Source: Ktedonobacteria bacterium brp13
GTDB taxonomy: Bacteria > Chloroflexota > Ktedonobacteria > Ktedonobacterales > Ktedonobacteraceae
NCBI GenBank assembly: GCA_015099395.1
Contig: AP024096.1
Coordinates: 5,518,001-5,582,000, forward strand
Length of the DNA stretch: 64,000 nt
Reading direction: 5' to 3'
The position numbers were made by a program, and so were the translations under genes. The notes beneath the pieces are model-generated. The model saw nothing but the letters and a program-made list of their open reading frames with translations. It did not search any database and was not told the origin of the DNA. Each line of letters opens with the position of its first letter. The first letter of the stretch is position 1. Below are positions 27,230-37,665 of the stretch, in pieces.

Positions 27230-29719
27230 TTAAGACGCACGCAATTGCGTACTGCAACTGGCGCAGAAGCGTGCACGTGGCATGTTAGCCAGCCCGCACT
27301 GGGGACAGATTACCACCGGTACTGGTAGCTTCTCAGCCTGGATCGCCTTCTTGAGCGCGGCAGTGGTCGCACGGGGCTTTGCAGGCTGGGCCAGATTCCC
27401 TGGCTGCACCGCTTGCACCATAGCGGTCTGCTCACGTCCCGATTGCAGATCAACAAAGATAATGATCGTCGAGCCTAAGGTTATATGGTCACCATGCGCA
27501 AGTCGATACGGTTGCTCGATCCTGCTCTGATTGACCATACTGCCATTACTACTACCCAGATCACGAATGTAGAAACCCTCAACTGTCGCATAGACCTCTG
27601 CATGATTACGGGAGACAACCCGATCAGGGAGAACAATATCGTTACTATCCACACGACCAATCGAGACCAGCTTATCATCTTGCAAAAGGTGCACAGCCGG
27701 CGGCTGCTTCTGCCCACCCATACTCTCGACGGGCAGCACAATCAATGCTGGCTGCTGTTTTAAAGCATTAACAATTGCAGATGGCAACTGCTGTGCCGCC
27801 CCCGGTGTAACCCTCATAACGCTGGACTGTAGTGCGGCCGAGCGTGGTGCTGCAGGAACTTTATACGTTTCATTATTATCCATAGCAGTGGCACGTCTGT
27901 TGGTAGCGCTAACCACCTTCTTCACTTCCGGCGCAGCCTTGTTGGTTGCGGTCGGATCGTTGGTCGCAAGCTCGTGAAAATCCAACGTACGTAAAAGAAA
28001 ACGGAACGTAACAATATTTCCGTAGCGAATCTCATCATTCACATGCAATTGGTACTGTCGCTGCGGAACCAGGCGTTGTCCATTGATAAACGTCCCATTC
28101 AAACTCCCCAGATCACAGAGCTCAAAGTGATCATCCTGATAACGCAGAGAGGCGTGGCAACGTGAGACCGATCCCTCATTGACAACCAGATCAACACCAC
28201 CAGGCTGGCGACCGATTACAAGTGGCTTCTCGCGCGTCAGTAGCGTCTCAGCAACTCGCAGCGGCAGGTGCGCGTCGATCACGTGCAGTAAAAAGGCTTC
28301 AGTATGATCAGTAGCGGTCAGATTTTCCAGCATTTGCTTTTCTCCAACAGGCTCCACAATGGGTTCCAGCGCGACTTCCGCAGGCTCTCTTCCAGGACGA
28401 ACAATAAGATCAGCATCAATAGCAAGCTGATCGGCAACTCGTATACGCTGAACGCCCAGTTGTAACGGCAGGACACCTCGTTCATCCAGCCAGCTTGCCA
28501 GATCAAAGTCATCCTCAAAGAGCTTAGCGCGCACCTCTGAAAGATTAACTTGATGATCAATCGCTCGCTTAAAGGCCAGTGTATGCTTACGATGGCCTAA
28601 CGACAAGAGACCGACAGGCACATCATCGCAGAGCAGCAACTTACGATAGATGCGTGGCTGTGGATCTGCGACCAGTTCACGATATCCTCTGGTATTGGTC
28701 ACCCCCACCGAAGCAAAAGGCAAGCCATAAAGAAACGTTGCATTATAGAATGTATCAATACGGAAAGGTCGCGCCGTATCTAGCAAGTCTAGCATGCTAT
28801 AGGCAGCGGCACGTGCCTGCTGAATGGCAGGATACCATTGACCAACCAGCCGTGTGCGCCCGGTCTCAGCAATGACACTTTCTACAACATCGCCAGCGGC
28901 ATAGATATCCGGCGCGTTCGTACGCAGATACTCATCGACCAGCACACCACGACGGCAGGCGATCCCGCTAGCCCGGATATAGTCGACATTGGGAACAATA
29001 CCGATAGCGACCAGCACGATCTCACATGGGATACGCTCACCACTCCCGGTCACCACAGCGGTAACGGAACCATGCGCCCCCTCGATGCTCGCGATCTCGC
29101 ATTCAAGACGAATATCGACACCGGCCCGTTGCTCCTCCTGCATCACCAGATCAGAGGCCGTCGCATCCAGCACCTCCGACCATAAGAGACGCTTACGGAT
29201 CAGGTGAGTGACATGAAAACCACGACCGCGCAGAGTCTCCACAGTCTCTAGCGCAAGCGTCCCACTACCACTCACCACAACCCTGCGCACAGCCGCCAGC
29301 CGCTCCTGTATCTGCTGGTAGTCGTCCAGCGTACGTAGCGTCGTTACGCCAGCCAGAGCGGCACCGGGACAGGTCAGAGACAACGCCTGCGCACCAGTCG
29401 CCAGCAATAGACGACCATAATGCACACGTCCACCACTACGGAGCACCACCATATGCTGATCCGGCAAAATACGTGCCACATGATCGACCAGAAAATGGAT
29501 CTGTTGTTGCTGATAAAAACCAACAGGGCGCGCCCATAACTTCTCTTCATGCACACGCTCAGCCAGAAAATCTTTGAGCGCGGGACGAAAATAGACCGGC
29601 CGATCATCGTCGGCAATGATACCAATCGATGCATCAGGGAGCTCAGTCCGCAAGGTCTCAGCAGCAGTAATGCCTGCGATACCATTGCCAATAATTAAAA
29701 ATGATATCTGCTCAGCCAT
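27230..29719 (-). CDS. FAD/NAD(P)-dependent oxidoreductase fused to two FHA domains and a zinc ribbon
   Basis: An 829-residue protein, first gene of the redox operon. The N-terminal pyridine-nucleotide-disulfide oxidoreductase part (about residues 1-400) has FLIIGNGIAGITAAE (FAD), VVSGSGTLALETVE (NAD(P)H) and IYAAGDVVE. FHA domain 1 (about 500-580): VIGRQPGGVDLVV...VSRCHASL...LGSLNGTFING. FHA domain 2 (about 690-770): SIGRVDSNDIVLPDRVVSRNHAEV...LGSSNGSMVN. The C-terminal zinc ribbon is CPQCGLANMPRARFCASC. I start at ATG 29719 (GAGGATAGAG upstream). FHA domains bind phosphothreonine, so phosphorylation by the resident Ser/Thr kinases could recruit or control the complex; this is inference. Confidence 0.85.
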   Translation of the reverse strand: MAEQISFLIIGNGIAGITAAETLRTELPDASIGIIADDDRPVYFRPALKDFLAERVHEEKLWARPVGFYQQQQIHFLVDHVARILPDQHMVVLRSGGRVHYGRLLLATGAQALSLTCPGAALAGVTTLRTLDDYQQIQERLAAVRRVVVSGSGTLALETVETLRGRGFHVTHLIRKRLLWSEVLDATASDLVMQEEQRAGVDIRLECEIASIEGAHGSVTAVVTGSGERIPCEIVLVAIGIVPNVDYIRASGIACRRGVLVDEYLRTNAPDIYAAGDVVESVIAETGRTRLVGQWYPAIQQARAAAYSMLDLLDTARPFRIDTFYNATFLYGLPFASVGVTNTRGYRELVADPQPRIYRKLLLCDDVPVGLLSLGHRKHTLAFKRAIDHQVNLSEVRAKLFEDDFDLASWLDERGVLPLQLGVQRIRVADQLAIDADLIVRPGREPAEVALEPIVEPVGEKQMLENLTATDHTEAFLLHVIDAHLPLRVAETLLTREKPLVIGRQPGGVDLVVNEGSVSRCHASLRYQDDHFELCDLGSLNGTFINGQRLVPQRQYQLHVNDEIRYGNIVTFRFLLRTLDFHELATNDPTATNKAAPEVKKVVSATNRRATAMDNNETYKVPAAPRSAALQSSVMRVTPGAAQQLPSAIVNALKQQPALIVLPVESMGGQKQPPAVHLLQDDKLVSIGRVDSNDIVLPDRVVSRNHAEVYATVEGFYIRDLGSSNGSMVNQSRIEQPYRLAHGDHITLGSTIIIFVDLQSGREQTAMVQAVQPGNLAQPAKPRATTAALKKAIQAEKLPVPVVICPQCGLANMPRARFCASCSTQLRAS

Positions 29720-30094
29720 CTCTATCCTCAATCCATCCTCACACCTGGTCATCACCATGAGCCAGGAACAGCAACCTCACATCATCAAGACACACGATAC
29801 GCAAAATGCATATATTTACTTTTCATATTACCAGCGTGAGAGGAAAAGTGCTTATATGTGGATACATACCATTACTCATTTCCTAATATATAGTGCTGGC
29901 TTGCCATCCCTCAAGAAGTTACCAAATGGCTAGACCATTAGTATGCGACACAGTCGATGCACTGTGAAGAGCTTATAATAAAAAGAACCGGTGAAAAGCT
30001 GGCGTCATATTCTCACAATTAAACTATTGCAGCTTTATGAGTCTTATTATTAGAACATATTTTCTTGTTACTGTTTCGGATGGAGGGAATTTTA
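29720..30094. other. Divergent intergenic region between the redox operon and dnaE
   Basis: About 375 bp, AT-rich, with the start regions of two divergent genes. No gene, RNA or repeat was identified. Confidence 0.5.
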
Positions 30095-33000
30095 ATGGGG
30101 GCGGACTTCGCGCATCTACATGTTCACACAGAATATTCGTTACTAGACGGCCTTAGCCGCATCAAGAAGCTTGTGAAACAGACGAAGGCGCTAGGCATGA
30201 ACCACCTGGCAATCACTGATCACGGCACGATGTATGGGGCCATCGAATTCTACAAGGCCTGTAAGGCCGAGGGGGTCAACCCGATCATCGGCGTAGAGGC
30301 ATACCTGACCGAAAATATCCACGACCGCACCAAACCCCGGCATGATGACTATACGCACCTCCTACTGATGGCAAAGAATAATACCGGCTATCACAATCTG
30401 CTCAAACTGACGAGCATCGCAAATACACAGGGTGTGCGCGCCAATAAGCCGCGTATTGATAAAGATCTGCTCGCGAAGTACGGCGAAGGGCTGATTGCGA
30501 CCTCGTCTTGCCTGGGCGGCGAGATCCCACAGTTACTAGCAAAGGATCAGTATGATGAGGCACGCAAGATCGCACGCTGGTATCAAGACGTCCTGGGTCC
30601 AGAGAACTACTACCTGGAGATCCAGGATCATCATGGCTGTGAAGACGACGGCAAACCTTCACCCCAGGTCGACGTCAACCAGCAGCTTTATCGGATGCAC
30701 AAGGATATGGGCATCCCGATGATTGCAACCAACGATCTACACTATGTGCACGATACCGATGCAAAGGTACATGAGATCCTGCTCTGTGTACAGACCGCCA
30801 GTCAACTGGCAGGCAAACACTTCCACTTTGATAGCCAGGAATATTTTCTGCGCAGTCCCGAACAGATGCTACAACTCTTCCCTGATCTACCGGATGCGTT
30901 GACCAATACGGTCCGGCTTGCGGAGCAGTGCAGCATCGATCCACTGGCCTATAAAGCGACACTTCCGGCGTTCGCCATCCCGCCTGAATATGCAACACAA
31001 CGCGATTACCTTTATGACCTGTGTATCAAAGGGATGCATGAGCGCTTCGGCGAGATCACCGAGCCAATGTACCGCCAGCTCGACTACGAATTCAGTATCA
31101 TCGAGCAGAAGGGTTTTGTTGCCTACTTCTTGATCGTCGGTGACTTTGTCGCGTGGTCGCGTAATAACGGCATCCGTTGTTCCGCGCGTGGCTCGGCGGC
31201 TGGTAGTCTGGTCGCCTACTCACTCGGCATCACCAACGTCGATCCCTTACGCTATCACTTGCTCTTTGAACGCTTCCTGAATCCAGAGCGCGACGATATG
31301 CCTGATGTTGACATGGATTTTTCCGATAACCGTCGCGAAGATGTCATCAACTACGTCGCGCAGAAGTACGGTGATGACTGCGTCGCACAGATGGTAACCT
31401 TCAATACGATGGCCGCCAAAAACTCCGTGAAGGACGTCTCCCGTGTACTGGGACAGCAAGAGGTCGGTGAACGTATCAGCCGCCTGATCCCTTCGGGTCC
31501 AAAAATTACGCTCCAGGGTTCGCTCGACGAAGTCAAAGATCTGAATGACCTCTACAAAAGTAACTCGATTGCACGCGAGATCCTGGATCAGGCGCTGCAA
31601 CTCGAAGGCTGCGTCCGCTCGACCGGCACACACGCTGCCGGTGTCGTCATTGGCAACGAACCACTGGAAAACTTTGTACCGATGCGCTCCAAGGACCACA
31701 AAGATCCCAGCGCGGGCCGTGAGACGCAGTACGAACATGACCATCTCGAAGAGCTTGGTCTGATCAAGTTCGACTTCCTGGGCCTCTCGAACCTGACCAT
31801 CCTTGATAATACCGTCAAGTTTATTCAAGATGGCCGTGGCGAGCTGATCAATCTAGAGAAGGTTCCGCTTGATCCGGTCGAGGGGATGGATGAGCAGAAC
31901 GCGATGCGCCAGAAGGCCTTTGAACTGCTGGCCCTGGGCGAAACCACCGGTGTCTTCCAGTTGGAAGGTGCCAAGATGCGCGAGTACATCAAGCAGTTGA
32001 AGCCGACTAGTATCGAGGATGTGACCGCAATGGTCGCCCTCTACCGACCGGGTCCGATGGATAGTATTCCAGACTTTGTCGACTCCAAACATGGACGTAA
32101 GAAGGTTACCTATCTGGATCCACGTTTGGAAGAATGGCTGGCTGAATCCTACGGCGTTATCGTCTATCAGGACCAGGTGCTGCTGATCGCTGTAAACCTG
32201 GCCGGCTTCTCCTGGGGCAAGGTAAATAAGTTCCGTAAAGCCCTCAGTAAGAAGAAGATGGATGAGGTAGAAAGCTACCGCGCCGACTTCATCAAAGGCT
32301 GCGTCAGCAACGGCGTCGCGCAAGAAGTTGCGGAACAGCTCTTTACGCTGGTCTTACCATTCGGCGGTTATGGTTTCAATAAGGCCCACGCCGCCAGTTA
32401 TGCCGTCGTCGCCTTCTATACCGCCTATCTGAAAGCCAACTATACGGCCGAGTTTATGGCCGCGACGATGACAACCGAGGCAGCAGACGCCAAGAAGATC
32501 TCGGCGGCCATCTCGGAATGTAAGCGCATGGGTGTCGAAATATTGGGTCCTGATGTCAGCTATAGCGATATGGGCTTTACCGTCGAAGACGATTGCGTGC
32601 GCTTTGGATTGCTAGCGATCAAGGGCGTTGGTGAGGGGCCGATCGGTGAGATCGTCCGTGCTCGTCGGGAGGGTGGACCCTTCAAATCGCTGGCCGACTT
32701 CTGTACGCGCGTCGATCCCAAATTTGCCGGGAAGGGCGTCATCGAGACCCTGATCAAGGCTGGCGCAATGGATACGCTGGCGGATGGCAAACGTCACCAG
32801 TTACTCGCCTCTGTTGAGCGCGCTATGCAGTTTGGTAAGAGCGAACGCGCTGCGAAAGCACAGGGTATGATGAGCCTCTTCGGTGATCTGGAAGAGATCG
32901 GGAACGCCTTCGAGTTCCAGATGAACGAGAATGCCGATGAGATCTCGCGCAAGCAGTTGCTCAGCTGGGAGAAAGAACTGATCGGCGTCTATATCTCCAA

Positions 33001-33613
33001 TCATCCACTGGCTTACCTGTCTGATCTCTTTAAAGATGTCGTCACACATACCGTTATAGAGGTCACAGAAGAGCTCGATAAACAAAAGGTCGTCCTGGGT
33101 GGAACAATCAAAGAGGTGCGTAAAATCACGACAAAAAAAGGCGACACGATGTGCGTCGCCCAGTTAGAAGATATGTATGGCACTATCGCCGTCACCGTCT
33201 TCCCACGCACCTACGAAGAGACAGCGGATAAATGGGTCGAAGATTCGGTCGTTATCGTCCGTGGCGAAGTCCAGCTACGACGCGACGAACCCAATATCCT
33301 CTGTAACAGTGTGCAGCCACTGAATGCGGTCGAAGAAGAGATGAATCGGAAACGCTATCAACTCTGGCTGAATATCCAGCTTACCGGCAACGACGAGGTC
33401 GCCGTCTCGAACGACATCATGAAGATCCAGGATGTACAGCGCCACATTAATGCGCAGCCTGGACGCGATCACTATGAGATCCTGGTCTCCAACGGAGAAT
33501 GGCAGGTCCGCCTGACACCAGCGGATAACAGCATGCAGTATAGCCCGGAGCTCCACTCCAGACTAGAAACGTTGCTGGGAACCGGAACCGTCGAAGCCAT
33601 GGTCGTCGGCTAA
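30095..33613 (+). CDS. dnaE: DNA polymerase III alpha subunit
   Basis: The replicative polymerase, 1172 residues from ATG 30095, which follows GGAGGGAA; an earlier in-frame ATG lacks a ribosome site. The PHP domain opens with HLHVHTEYSLLDGLSR and AITDHGTMYGAIEFYKACK. The C-family polymerase core has CSARGSAAGSLVAYSLGIT, the catalytic PDVDMDFSDNRR and FNKAHAASYAVVAF. Then come the helix-hairpin-helix part (FGLLAIKGVGEGPI) and an OB fold (VVLGGTIKEVRKITTKKGDTM). This is the DnaE1 type without an internal exonuclease. A terminator follows at 33657. Confidence 0.97.
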   Translation: MGADFAHLHVHTEYSLLDGLSRIKKLVKQTKALGMNHLAITDHGTMYGAIEFYKACKAEGVNPIIGVEAYLTENIHDRTKPRHDDYTHLLLMAKNNTGYHNLLKLTSIANTQGVRANKPRIDKDLLAKYGEGLIATSSCLGGEIPQLLAKDQYDEARKIARWYQDVLGPENYYLEIQDHHGCEDDGKPSPQVDVNQQLYRMHKDMGIPMIATNDLHYVHDTDAKVHEILLCVQTASQLAGKHFHFDSQEYFLRSPEQMLQLFPDLPDALTNTVRLAEQCSIDPLAYKATLPAFAIPPEYATQRDYLYDLCIKGMHERFGEITEPMYRQLDYEFSIIEQKGFVAYFLIVGDFVAWSRNNGIRCSARGSAAGSLVAYSLGITNVDPLRYHLLFERFLNPERDDMPDVDMDFSDNRREDVINYVAQKYGDDCVAQMVTFNTMAAKNSVKDVSRVLGQQEVGERISRLIPSGPKITLQGSLDEVKDLNDLYKSNSIAREILDQALQLEGCVRSTGTHAAGVVIGNEPLENFVPMRSKDHKDPSAGRETQYEHDHLEELGLIKFDFLGLSNLTILDNTVKFIQDGRGELINLEKVPLDPVEGMDEQNAMRQKAFELLALGETTGVFQLEGAKMREYIKQLKPTSIEDVTAMVALYRPGPMDSIPDFVDSKHGRKKVTYLDPRLEEWLAESYGVIVYQDQVLLIAVNLAGFSWGKVNKFRKALSKKKMDEVESYRADFIKGCVSNGVAQEVAEQLFTLVLPFGGYGFNKAHAASYAVVAFYTAYLKANYTAEFMAATMTTEAADAKKISAAISECKRMGVEILGPDVSYSDMGFTVEDDCVRFGLLAIKGVGEGPIGEIVRARREGGPFKSLADFCTRVDPKFAGKGVIETLIKAGAMDTLADGKRHQLLASVERAMQFGKSERAAKAQGMMSLFGDLEEIGNAFEFQMNENADEISRKQLLSWEKELIGVYISNHPLAYLSDLFKDVVTHTVIEVTEELDKQKVVLGGTIKEVRKITTKKGDTMCVAQLEDMYGTIAVTVFPRTYEETADKWVEDSVVIVRGEVQLRRDEPNILCNSVQPLNAVEEEMNRKRYQLWLNIQLTGNDEVAVSNDIMKIQDVQRHINAQPGRDHYEILVSNGEWQVRLTPADNSMQYSPELHSRLETLLGTGTVEAMVVG

Positions 33614-33656
33614 ACCCATAATCAGCTAAACCCATACAAGAAATAGAGACGCACAA

Positions 33657-33690
33657 GGGCCTGGTGACACAATTACCAGGCCCTCCTCTT
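33657..33690 (+). terminator. dnaE terminator
   Basis: GGGCCTGGT (33657-33665) pairs with ACCAGGCCC (33675-33683), followed by a pyrimidine run with TTTTT. Confidence 0.9.
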
Positions 33691-33830
33691 TTTCAAGGGG
33701 CACCTTTTCTTTGACAGCAATACCTATTTACCGCTATACTGAGAAGAAACCTTCACTTTTGTGCACTCGTATATCTCTATAGAAGATAAATTAGCCGATA
33801 CCGAATATAAAGAGAAGAAAAGGTTATATT

Positions 33831-35849
33831 GTGGGTTCCAATAATCAGGATTTTCAGCCAACGCGTTCTGAGCCACATTCCGAGCCACGCTCTGTATCTG
33901 CGTCCGCACAGGAGAATGAGCAGCAAGGAGGACAAGAGTCATATATGGAACCAAGTTATCGCGAACATGTCTCAAGGCCCCTTGGTAATGCACGCCTAAA
34001 AGAGCATCAACGTCCGCAACCTCCGGCAGCACCTGTGCCAGAGGCTCCCCCTGCTCGCCCGGCTACGCCCTCCGCGAAACAGGTACCAGGAGCAAAGCAG
34101 CAACCAGCAGGTCAACCCCAACAGCCAGCCAGGACAAACCAGCCAGGCTGGGTCTATCCAAGCAACCAACCAAATCAGTATTATCCAAACGGCTATAATC
34201 ACCAGTATTATAATCAGCCATATGCGGGACAACCCTGGAGCAATCCAAATCACAATGGGTATTATCCAGGCTATCCTAATGGAACCTATCCTTATCCATA
34301 TAACAACCAGAATGGTTATTACAGTGCGTATGGACAGCCCTATGCACAACCGTATGGGCAACCCTATCAGCAATACGGGCAGTCTTACGGGCAACCATAT
34401 GGGCAACCATATAACTACTATGGCTACTATCAGCACTATTACGGACAGCAGAAGCCAAAAGGGAGCACGTATCAACTTGTTATCGCCATTATCGCGCTCA
34501 TCTTCTCCTTCCTGGCGATTCTTATGGGCTTCTTATGCCTGATCGGTCTCGTACTGACACTATTCGGGATGTCCAGTGCAGGCTTGAGTAGTGCACAGAT
34601 AGGATCAGCATTCAGTGGCGTAACATTACTAACGGCACTCACACTATCAGGTATTGGTGGGGGTGGCTTTGGCCTCTGGCATAGCATCAGGGCTCTCACG
34701 CGTAGCACATCGATAGAATTCAAACTACCCTCGATACGTCTGGCCTTTCCAGTAGCGCCTGAGTTACGAGAACGATGGAAGAGTGAGGGGGCAGCACGCT
34801 GGCAGCAAGCAATGATCAGCGGTAACAAATTGTTGATCAAGATCCCCTGGTTTGTCGTCTTCCTGCTGCTCTATATCGGTATGATTGCTATCGGTTTGGA
34901 TGTACGTGGCAACAACGCGATCGCCGCCAACACCTGGCTCACAGTATTACTGATCGGCCTATCAGGAATGTTGCCGGCACTCGCCGTCCTGACATTTGGA
35001 GCGTGGCGTGTCCATAATCCCAGAGATGAGCACTGGCCGACAACCTGGCGACGTTTAGCGATGGCACTCATTAGTGGAGCGACATCGGCGATTCTTTTTG
35101 CCATGATTCTGGAGTTCGTCCTGGAGATTGTCGTAACACTGGGCTTCGGTCATATCAATGCCTTCCAGCTCAGTGATCCCAATGCGCCGCTCCCCAAAGA
35201 TATCCATGCTATTCTCTACATGATCATCCTGCTTTCGGTCATCGCTCCATTCGTCGAAGAGGGCGTCAAGCCGCTAGCGGTCATCACAATGATTGGACGC
35301 ATCAACAGTGCCGCAGAGGCCTTCACTATGGGCATGGCCTGTGGTATTGGTTTCGACCTCATTGAAACATCCAGTTATATTGGTATGGGCTATAGCAACT
35401 GGGTCGATGTCGCCATTGAGCGCAGTTCCGCCGGTCTGCTGCACAGCTTCGGCGCGGGCATGACTGCTCTCGGCTGGTACTTCATCACCCATCGCAAAGC
35501 GCTCCCCAAAAACCGTGTCCTGATTGCCTTTGGCTGTTTCCTCTATGCCGTCTTGCAGCACGCGACCTGGAACGCCTCGTTCCTCTTCGGCTACCTACCA
35601 GCGCCGGTCGGCAACTACATCCAGAATGGCGTTATCATGATCGGCAGCTATCCACTGCCAGCACAGATGATCATTTATAGCATTGAGACAGTATTGATGC
35701 TCATCTTCTTATGGTTCGTCACCGGCAAGGTACGTAGACTCAGTAGCACTACTAATACCAACAATCCTGAAGAGGAGAGCAAACAGATACCGGTCCCCAA
35801 CGGTCAGCGTGCAGATTCACGTGAACCGTACCCACAGCCTGTACGCTAA
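33831..35849 (+). CDS. PrsW-type intramembrane protease with Tyr/Asn/Gln-rich N-terminus
   Basis: A 672-residue membrane protein. The first 205 residues are disordered: Pro/Gln/Ala-rich, then strongly Tyr/Asn/Gln/Gly-rich with repeated QPYGQPY. About ten transmembrane helices follow from VIAIIALIFSFLAILMGFL. The PrsW/Rce1-like catalytic signature is present as PFVEEGVKPLAV with FDLIETSSY and GLLHSFGAG further on; the Glu pair and the later His are the expected active site. Bacillus PrsW cleaves an anti-sigma factor; the substrate here is unknown. GTG at 33831 with AAAAGG upstream is the start. A 20-bp perfect terminator lies downstream. Confidence 0.85.
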   Translation: MGSNNQDFQPTRSEPHSEPRSVSASAQENEQQGGQESYMEPSYREHVSRPLGNARLKEHQRPQPPAAPVPEAPPARPATPSAKQVPGAKQQPAGQPQQPARTNQPGWVYPSNQPNQYYPNGYNHQYYNQPYAGQPWSNPNHNGYYPGYPNGTYPYPYNNQNGYYSAYGQPYAQPYGQPYQQYGQSYGQPYGQPYNYYGYYQHYYGQQKPKGSTYQLVIAIIALIFSFLAILMGFLCLIGLVLTLFGMSSAGLSSAQIGSAFSGVTLLTALTLSGIGGGGFGLWHSIRALTRSTSIEFKLPSIRLAFPVAPELRERWKSEGAARWQQAMISGNKLLIKIPWFVVFLLLYIGMIAIGLDVRGNNAIAANTWLTVLLIGLSGMLPALAVLTFGAWRVHNPRDEHWPTTWRRLAMALISGATSAILFAMILEFVLEIVVTLGFGHINAFQLSDPNAPLPKDIHAILYMIILLSVIAPFVEEGVKPLAVITMIGRINSAAEAFTMGMACGIGFDLIETSSYIGMGYSNWVDVAIERSSAGLLHSFGAGMTALGWYFITHRKALPKNRVLIAFGCFLYAVLQHATWNASFLFGYLPAPVGNYIQNGVIMIGSYPLPAQMIIYSIETVLMLIFLWFVTGKVRRLSSTTNTNNPEEESKQIPVPNGQRADSREPYPQPVR

Positions 35850-35872
35850 CAACAACTACCCCCGAAAAGCAA

Positions 35873-35920
35873 ACAAAGCAGGTAGCTGAGAATAACGAGT
35901 TTCTCAGCTACCTGCTTTGT
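35873..35920. terminator. Strong hairpin after the PrsW gene
   Basis: A 20-bp perfect inverted repeat (35873-35892 with 35901-35920) with an 8-nt loop, followed by TGTT. It probably works as an intrinsic terminator. Confidence 0.85.
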
Positions 35921-36088
35921 TGTTAGAAGCTGTACGATATTGACTTTCAGCAAAACACATGGTACGCTCTAAAAATTACATATCTCCACAAAAATTGGTA
36001 AAGGGGTACAACCTTCAGGTGTACTCAATCCTCCATACGACGTGCTTCCATATGTTTACGTCAAGAGATGTCGAGGAGCTATACACCT

Positions 36089-37384
36089 ATGTATTCAAAG
36101 CACTCCAGGATCAATGCACGCTCACTTTACCTGATCATTGCTGGCTGCGGGACCTTCGCGACCAGTATCATCTTCGCGATCAATCTGATCTACCAGATCG
36201 AGGTTGTGAAACTAAATCCACTGCAATTGGTGCTGGTAGGCACAACATTGGAGAGCGCCTGTTTCCTTTTTCAGGTTCCTACCGGTGTCCTGGCTGACAT
36301 ATATAGTCGCCGCCTCTCTGTCATCATCGGTTATAGTCTGATGGGTGCAGGCTTCCTGCTTGAAGGCCTGCTCCCTACCTTTTTCGCCGTCCTGCTCGCC
36401 CAGGTACTCTGGGGCTGTGGCTCTACCTTTGTCAGTGGCGCAGAGGAGGCATGGTGCGCGGATGAGATCGGTGCGACGCATGTCGGTGCGGTCTTTATGC
36501 GTGGCACGCAGATTGGTCAGCTTGCTGGTCTCCTCGCAATCCCGGTGAGCATCTGGCTGGGTACCTATCGTCTCAACGTACCGGTGGTCACAGGTGCGGC
36601 CCTCCTGCTCCTACTCGGCCTCTTCCTATTCTTTTTTATGCCAGAACAGTACTTTCAACCAACGCCGCGCGCTGAGCGCAGTTCGTGGCATATGCTAGTC
36701 CAGATTACCATAGATGGTGGGAAGACGATCAGGCAGAGCCGTATGCTCTGGATGATCCTGGGAATCACCGCCTTTGCAGCGATGGCCAGTGAGGGTTTTG
36801 ATCGTTTGCAGACCGATCACTTTATTCAAGATTTCACCTTTCCAGCAGTAGGTCATCTCCAACCATTGATCTGGTTTGGTGTGATTACCGCAGGAGCACG
36901 GCTGCTCACGCTGGCGGTGACCGAGATTGTACGGCGACGCATTAATACCAACAACCAGAGTACTCTCATTCGCATCATGTTCGGCTGTAACCTGCTCCTG
37001 CTCCTGAGTACTGTCGTCTTTGCGCTGACCGGTAACTTCTATCTGGCACTGGTCGCATTCTGGCTGGCAATGGTTGGACGAACCGCCGATCAGCCCCTCT
37101 ACAACACATGGATCACACTGAACACCGAGTCACGTGGGCGCGCAACCATCTACTCGATGCTGGGACAGGTGGATGCCATCGGACAGATAGCAGGAGGTCC
37201 GGCAGTTGGGTATATCGGTACGCTCGTCTCATTACGAGCCGCCCTCTTAACTACCAGTGCTATCCTGAGCCCCTGTACCCTCTTTTTTATTGGTGCACTG
37301 CGCCTGACCAGGAAAGGGACGGAGCCACGTTCCCTCCACGAAAACGAGATAGAGCAAGGAGAAAGTATAGTTGGAGTCGAGTAG
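36089..37384 (+). CDS. Major facilitator superfamily transporter
   Basis: A 431-residue protein with about twelve transmembrane helices. It has the MFS loop 2-3 motif as GVLADIYSRRLSVIIGY and a related GRTADQPLYNTW after helix 10. A central loop (PEQYFQPTPRAERSS) separates the two halves. I prefer ATG 36089, preceded by GAGGAG at 36071-36076, to ATG 36068, which has none. The family is broad (drug or sugar efflux). The substrate cannot be told from the sequence. No regulator is adjacent. Confidence 0.85.
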   Translation: MYSKHSRINARSLYLIIAGCGTFATSIIFAINLIYQIEVVKLNPLQLVLVGTTLESACFLFQVPTGVLADIYSRRLSVIIGYSLMGAGFLLEGLLPTFFAVLLAQVLWGCGSTFVSGAEEAWCADEIGATHVGAVFMRGTQIGQLAGLLAIPVSIWLGTYRLNVPVVTGAALLLLLGLFLFFFMPEQYFQPTPRAERSSWHMLVQITIDGGKTIRQSRMLWMILGITAFAAMASEGFDRLQTDHFIQDFTFPAVGHLQPLIWFGVITAGARLLTLAVTEIVRRRINTNNQSTLIRIMFGCNLLLLLSTVVFALTGNFYLALVAFWLAMVGRTADQPLYNTWITLNTESRGRATIYSMLGQVDAIGQIAGGPAVGYIGTLVSLRAALLTTSAILSPCTLFFIGALRLTRKGTEPRSLHENEIEQGESIVGVE

Positions 37385-37397
37385 AAGTCGAGATAAG

Positions 37398-37575
37398 CCT
37401 CCCTCTGCGAGGGAAGACAGCCGTGATAAGCGGCAGGAGGAAGTAAATTGCTAACGATCATCTGTAATCCTCGATTATAGGATAGCTAGCTTAATAGAAT
37501 CATCGAGAGCATAAGTGAAGGATCGGCTCCCCCCGATAGCTAAAGCTATCTCCCCCCTCAGAGAGGGGGACGAGT
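37398..37575. repeat. Structured intergenic DNA: nested and terminator-like hairpins
   Basis: At 37398-37440 an outer CCTCC/GGAGG encloses CCCTC-TGC-GAGGG and GCCG/CGGC. At 37535-37550 GATAGCT/AGCTATC, then TCCCC/GGGGA to 37570, followed by CGAGTTTTT, which looks like an intrinsic terminator on the plus strand, possibly for the MFS gene. Confidence 0.6.
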
Positions 37576-37633
37576 TTTTATGTAGTCTTCAGGCGATAGT
37601 GAACTTTTTCTATAAACAATGTTTTTCATATAT

Positions 37634-37660
37634 CGTTACTGTCACTGAGTGACAGTAACG
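37634..37660. promoter_or_regulatory. 27-bp perfect palindrome next to parS
   Basis: CGTTACTGTCACT, one central base, and the exact complement. It ends 5 bp before the parS core. It could be a protein-binding site or a terminator; no T-run follows. Confidence 0.7.
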
Positions 37661-37665
37661 CAATA

